Assembly: GCF_004348665.1 (NCBI RefSeq)
Contig: NZ_SMKM01000017.1
Coordinates: 1 to 48,439 of the forward strand
Direction: 5' to 3'
Source: Actinomadura sp. GC306
GTDB lineage: Bacteria > Actinomycetota > Actinomycetes > Streptosporangiales > Streptosporangiaceae
DNA: 48,439 nt
Positions 47,435-48,439 of the stretch are shown piece after piece. A program made the position numbers and the translations under genes. The notes under the pieces are model-generated. The model searched no databases. It saw only the letters and a program-made list of their open reading frames with translations, and was not told the DNA's origin. Numbering within the stretch: position 1 is the stretch's first letter; every line of letters starts with the position of its first letter.

Positions 47435-48439
47435 ATGCTGCTCTCGCGCAAACCACCGCCCCGCCTACTGGCCTGGGCAGTCCTGCTCGCCTGGGTCGTG
47501 ATCACGGTCCTGGCCGTCCCGGCGGCGAGCCGGCTCCCCGGCGTCGCCGAGGCCGACTCGTCCGCCGAACTCCCCCGCGGCGCGCAGTCCACGCGGGTCG
47601 ACGAGCTGGCGCCCCGGTTCCCCGGCGGCGAACTCGCGCCGGGCGTCATCGCCTACGTCCGGCCGTCCGGCATCACCGGCGCGGACCGTGCGAAGGCCGA
47701 GTCCGACCGCCGCGCCCTCGCCCCGGTCGCCGCCGCGCCGATCGCGCCGCCGGAGCCGTCCCGCGACGGCAAGGCGCTCATGCTGAACGTCCCGCTGGCC
47801 GACGACGACGCCCTCACCAACAAGGCCGAGCGGCTCCGCGACACGTCGCGGGAGGGCGCGCCGCCGGGCCTGGAGGTCCGCCTGACCGGCCCGGCCGGCG
47901 CCGCCCTCGACGTCGGCGACGCCTTCGAGCGCATCGACAAGCCGGTCCTGCTCACCACGGTTCTGGTCGTCGCGGCCGTCCTGCTGCTGACCTACCGCAG
48001 CCCGGTCCTGTGGCTGCTGCCGATTCTGAACGCGGCGATCGCGCTGCAGGTCGCGGGCGCCGTCGTCTCCCTCCTCGGCGAGCACGCCGGCCTCTACGTG
48101 GCGGACGGCATGTCCACCATCCTGAACGCGCTCGTCTTCGGGATCTCCACCGACTACGCCCTGCTGCTCCTCGCCCGCTACCGGGAGGAACTGCGCCGCC
48201 ACCGCGACCGCCACCGCGCCATGGGAGCCGCCCTGCGCCGCGCCGCCGCGCCGATCACCGCGTCCGCCGCGACCGTGGCGCTCGGCCTGCTGTGCCTGCT
48301 CGCCGCCGACATGGGCTTCAACTACGCGCTCGGCCCGGTCGCCGCCATCGGCGTCCTCGCCGGCCTCGCCGTCGTCATGTCCCTGCTGCCCGCCCTCCTC
48401 GTCGTCCTCGGCCGGTGGGTCTTCTGGCCCCGCATCCCC
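47435..48439 (+). CDS. MMPL-family transporter (3' end outside window)
   Basis: RND/MMPL permease: an N-terminal membrane segment (LAWAVLLAWVVITVLAVPAA), an outer domain, and then several membrane helices including the FGISTDYALLLLARYREE motif with the Asp-Tyr pair of the proton relay. 335 codons are present; the protein should be about 700. ATG follows AGAGGAGAG. Substrates of such pumps are lipids or hydrophobic compounds. Confidence 0.9.
   Translation, partial: MLLSRKPPPRLLAWAVLLAWVVITVLAVPAASRLPGVAEADSSAELPRGAQSTRVDELAPRFPGGELAPGVIAYVRPSGITGADRAKAESDRRALAPVAAAPIAPPEPSRDGKALMLNVPLADDDALTNKAERLRDTSREGAPPGLEVRLTGPAGAALDVGDAFERIDKPVLLTTVLVVAAVLLLTYRSPVLWLLPILNAAIALQVAGAVVSLLGEHAGLYVADGMSTILNALVFGISTDYALLLLARYREELRRHRDRHRAMGAALRRAAAPITASAATVALGLLCLLAADMGFNYALGPVAAIGVLAGLAVVMSLLPALLVVLGRWVFWPRIP

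Overview
The window is about 48.4 kb of very GC-rich chromosomal DNA from an actinomycete. The housekeeping backbone (smc, acyP, mutM, rnc, rpmF, DUF177, coaD, rsmD, recG, DAK2/FakA-like, rpmB, thiD, thiL, an Lrp-type RAM protein, DUF3515, ddl, gpsA, plsC, cofC, hup, leuD, leuC, ndgR) follows the order I know from Streptomyces and relatives. I suspect a Streptosporangiales member such as Actinomadura, but this is inference. Two genes are cut by the window: smc at the left edge and an MMPL transporter at the right edge.

Layout. 1-13852 is a mostly leftward housekeeping run covering chromosome condensation, DNA repair, RNase III, ribosomal protein L32, CoA synthesis, RsmD and RecG. A PbpA-type transpeptidase sits unexpectedly between coaD and rsmD. 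14078-17903 holds rpmB, thiD, a membrane-anchored protein with a CBM2-like domain, thiL, a stand-alone RAM protein and a DUF3515 lipoprotein.

17968-31183 is an apparent insertion of about 13 kb between DUF3515 and ddl, which are close neighbours in Streptomyces. Its core is a CYP51 locus: an NTF2-like protein, a 3Fe-4S ferredoxin, CYP51, an SDR, a second P450 and a TetR regulator run leftward; an aldehyde dehydrogenase, an SDR, a 3-hydroxyisobutyrate-dehydrogenase-like protein and a carboxymuconolactone-decarboxylase-like protein run rightward. This is the gene order I recall for Mycobacterium tuberculosis Rv0762c-Rv0771. Here the two arms are separated by three tRNA genes and by a HsaA-like flavin monooxygenase with its own TetR. 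The same palindrome (core GGACACGTGTCC) covers the GTG start codons of both the first TetR gene and the aldehyde dehydrogenase gene, so one repressor probably controls both arms. A small acetamidase/formamidase-like protein and a beta-propeller lipoprotein complete the insertion.

31349-39206 returns to the backbone: ddl, gpsA and plsC, cofC, a small OB-like protein, HU, leuDC and the divergent IclR regulator ndgR. 39236-48439 is more variable: a GH3 beta-glucosidase with a PA14 insert, MerR, RidA, LysR opposite an S-adenosylmethionine hydrolase, Nudix, an MHYT membrane sensor, an EspR-like regulator, and an ArsR-like regulator before the MMPL transporter.

The most interesting non-coding signals are two tRNAs with leucine anticodons but short variable loops, the twin operators, a 64-bp perfect palindrome related to a second hairpin 6.7 kb away, and a repeated pattern of -10 boxes placed 6-9 bases before start codons, which suggests leaderless mRNAs.
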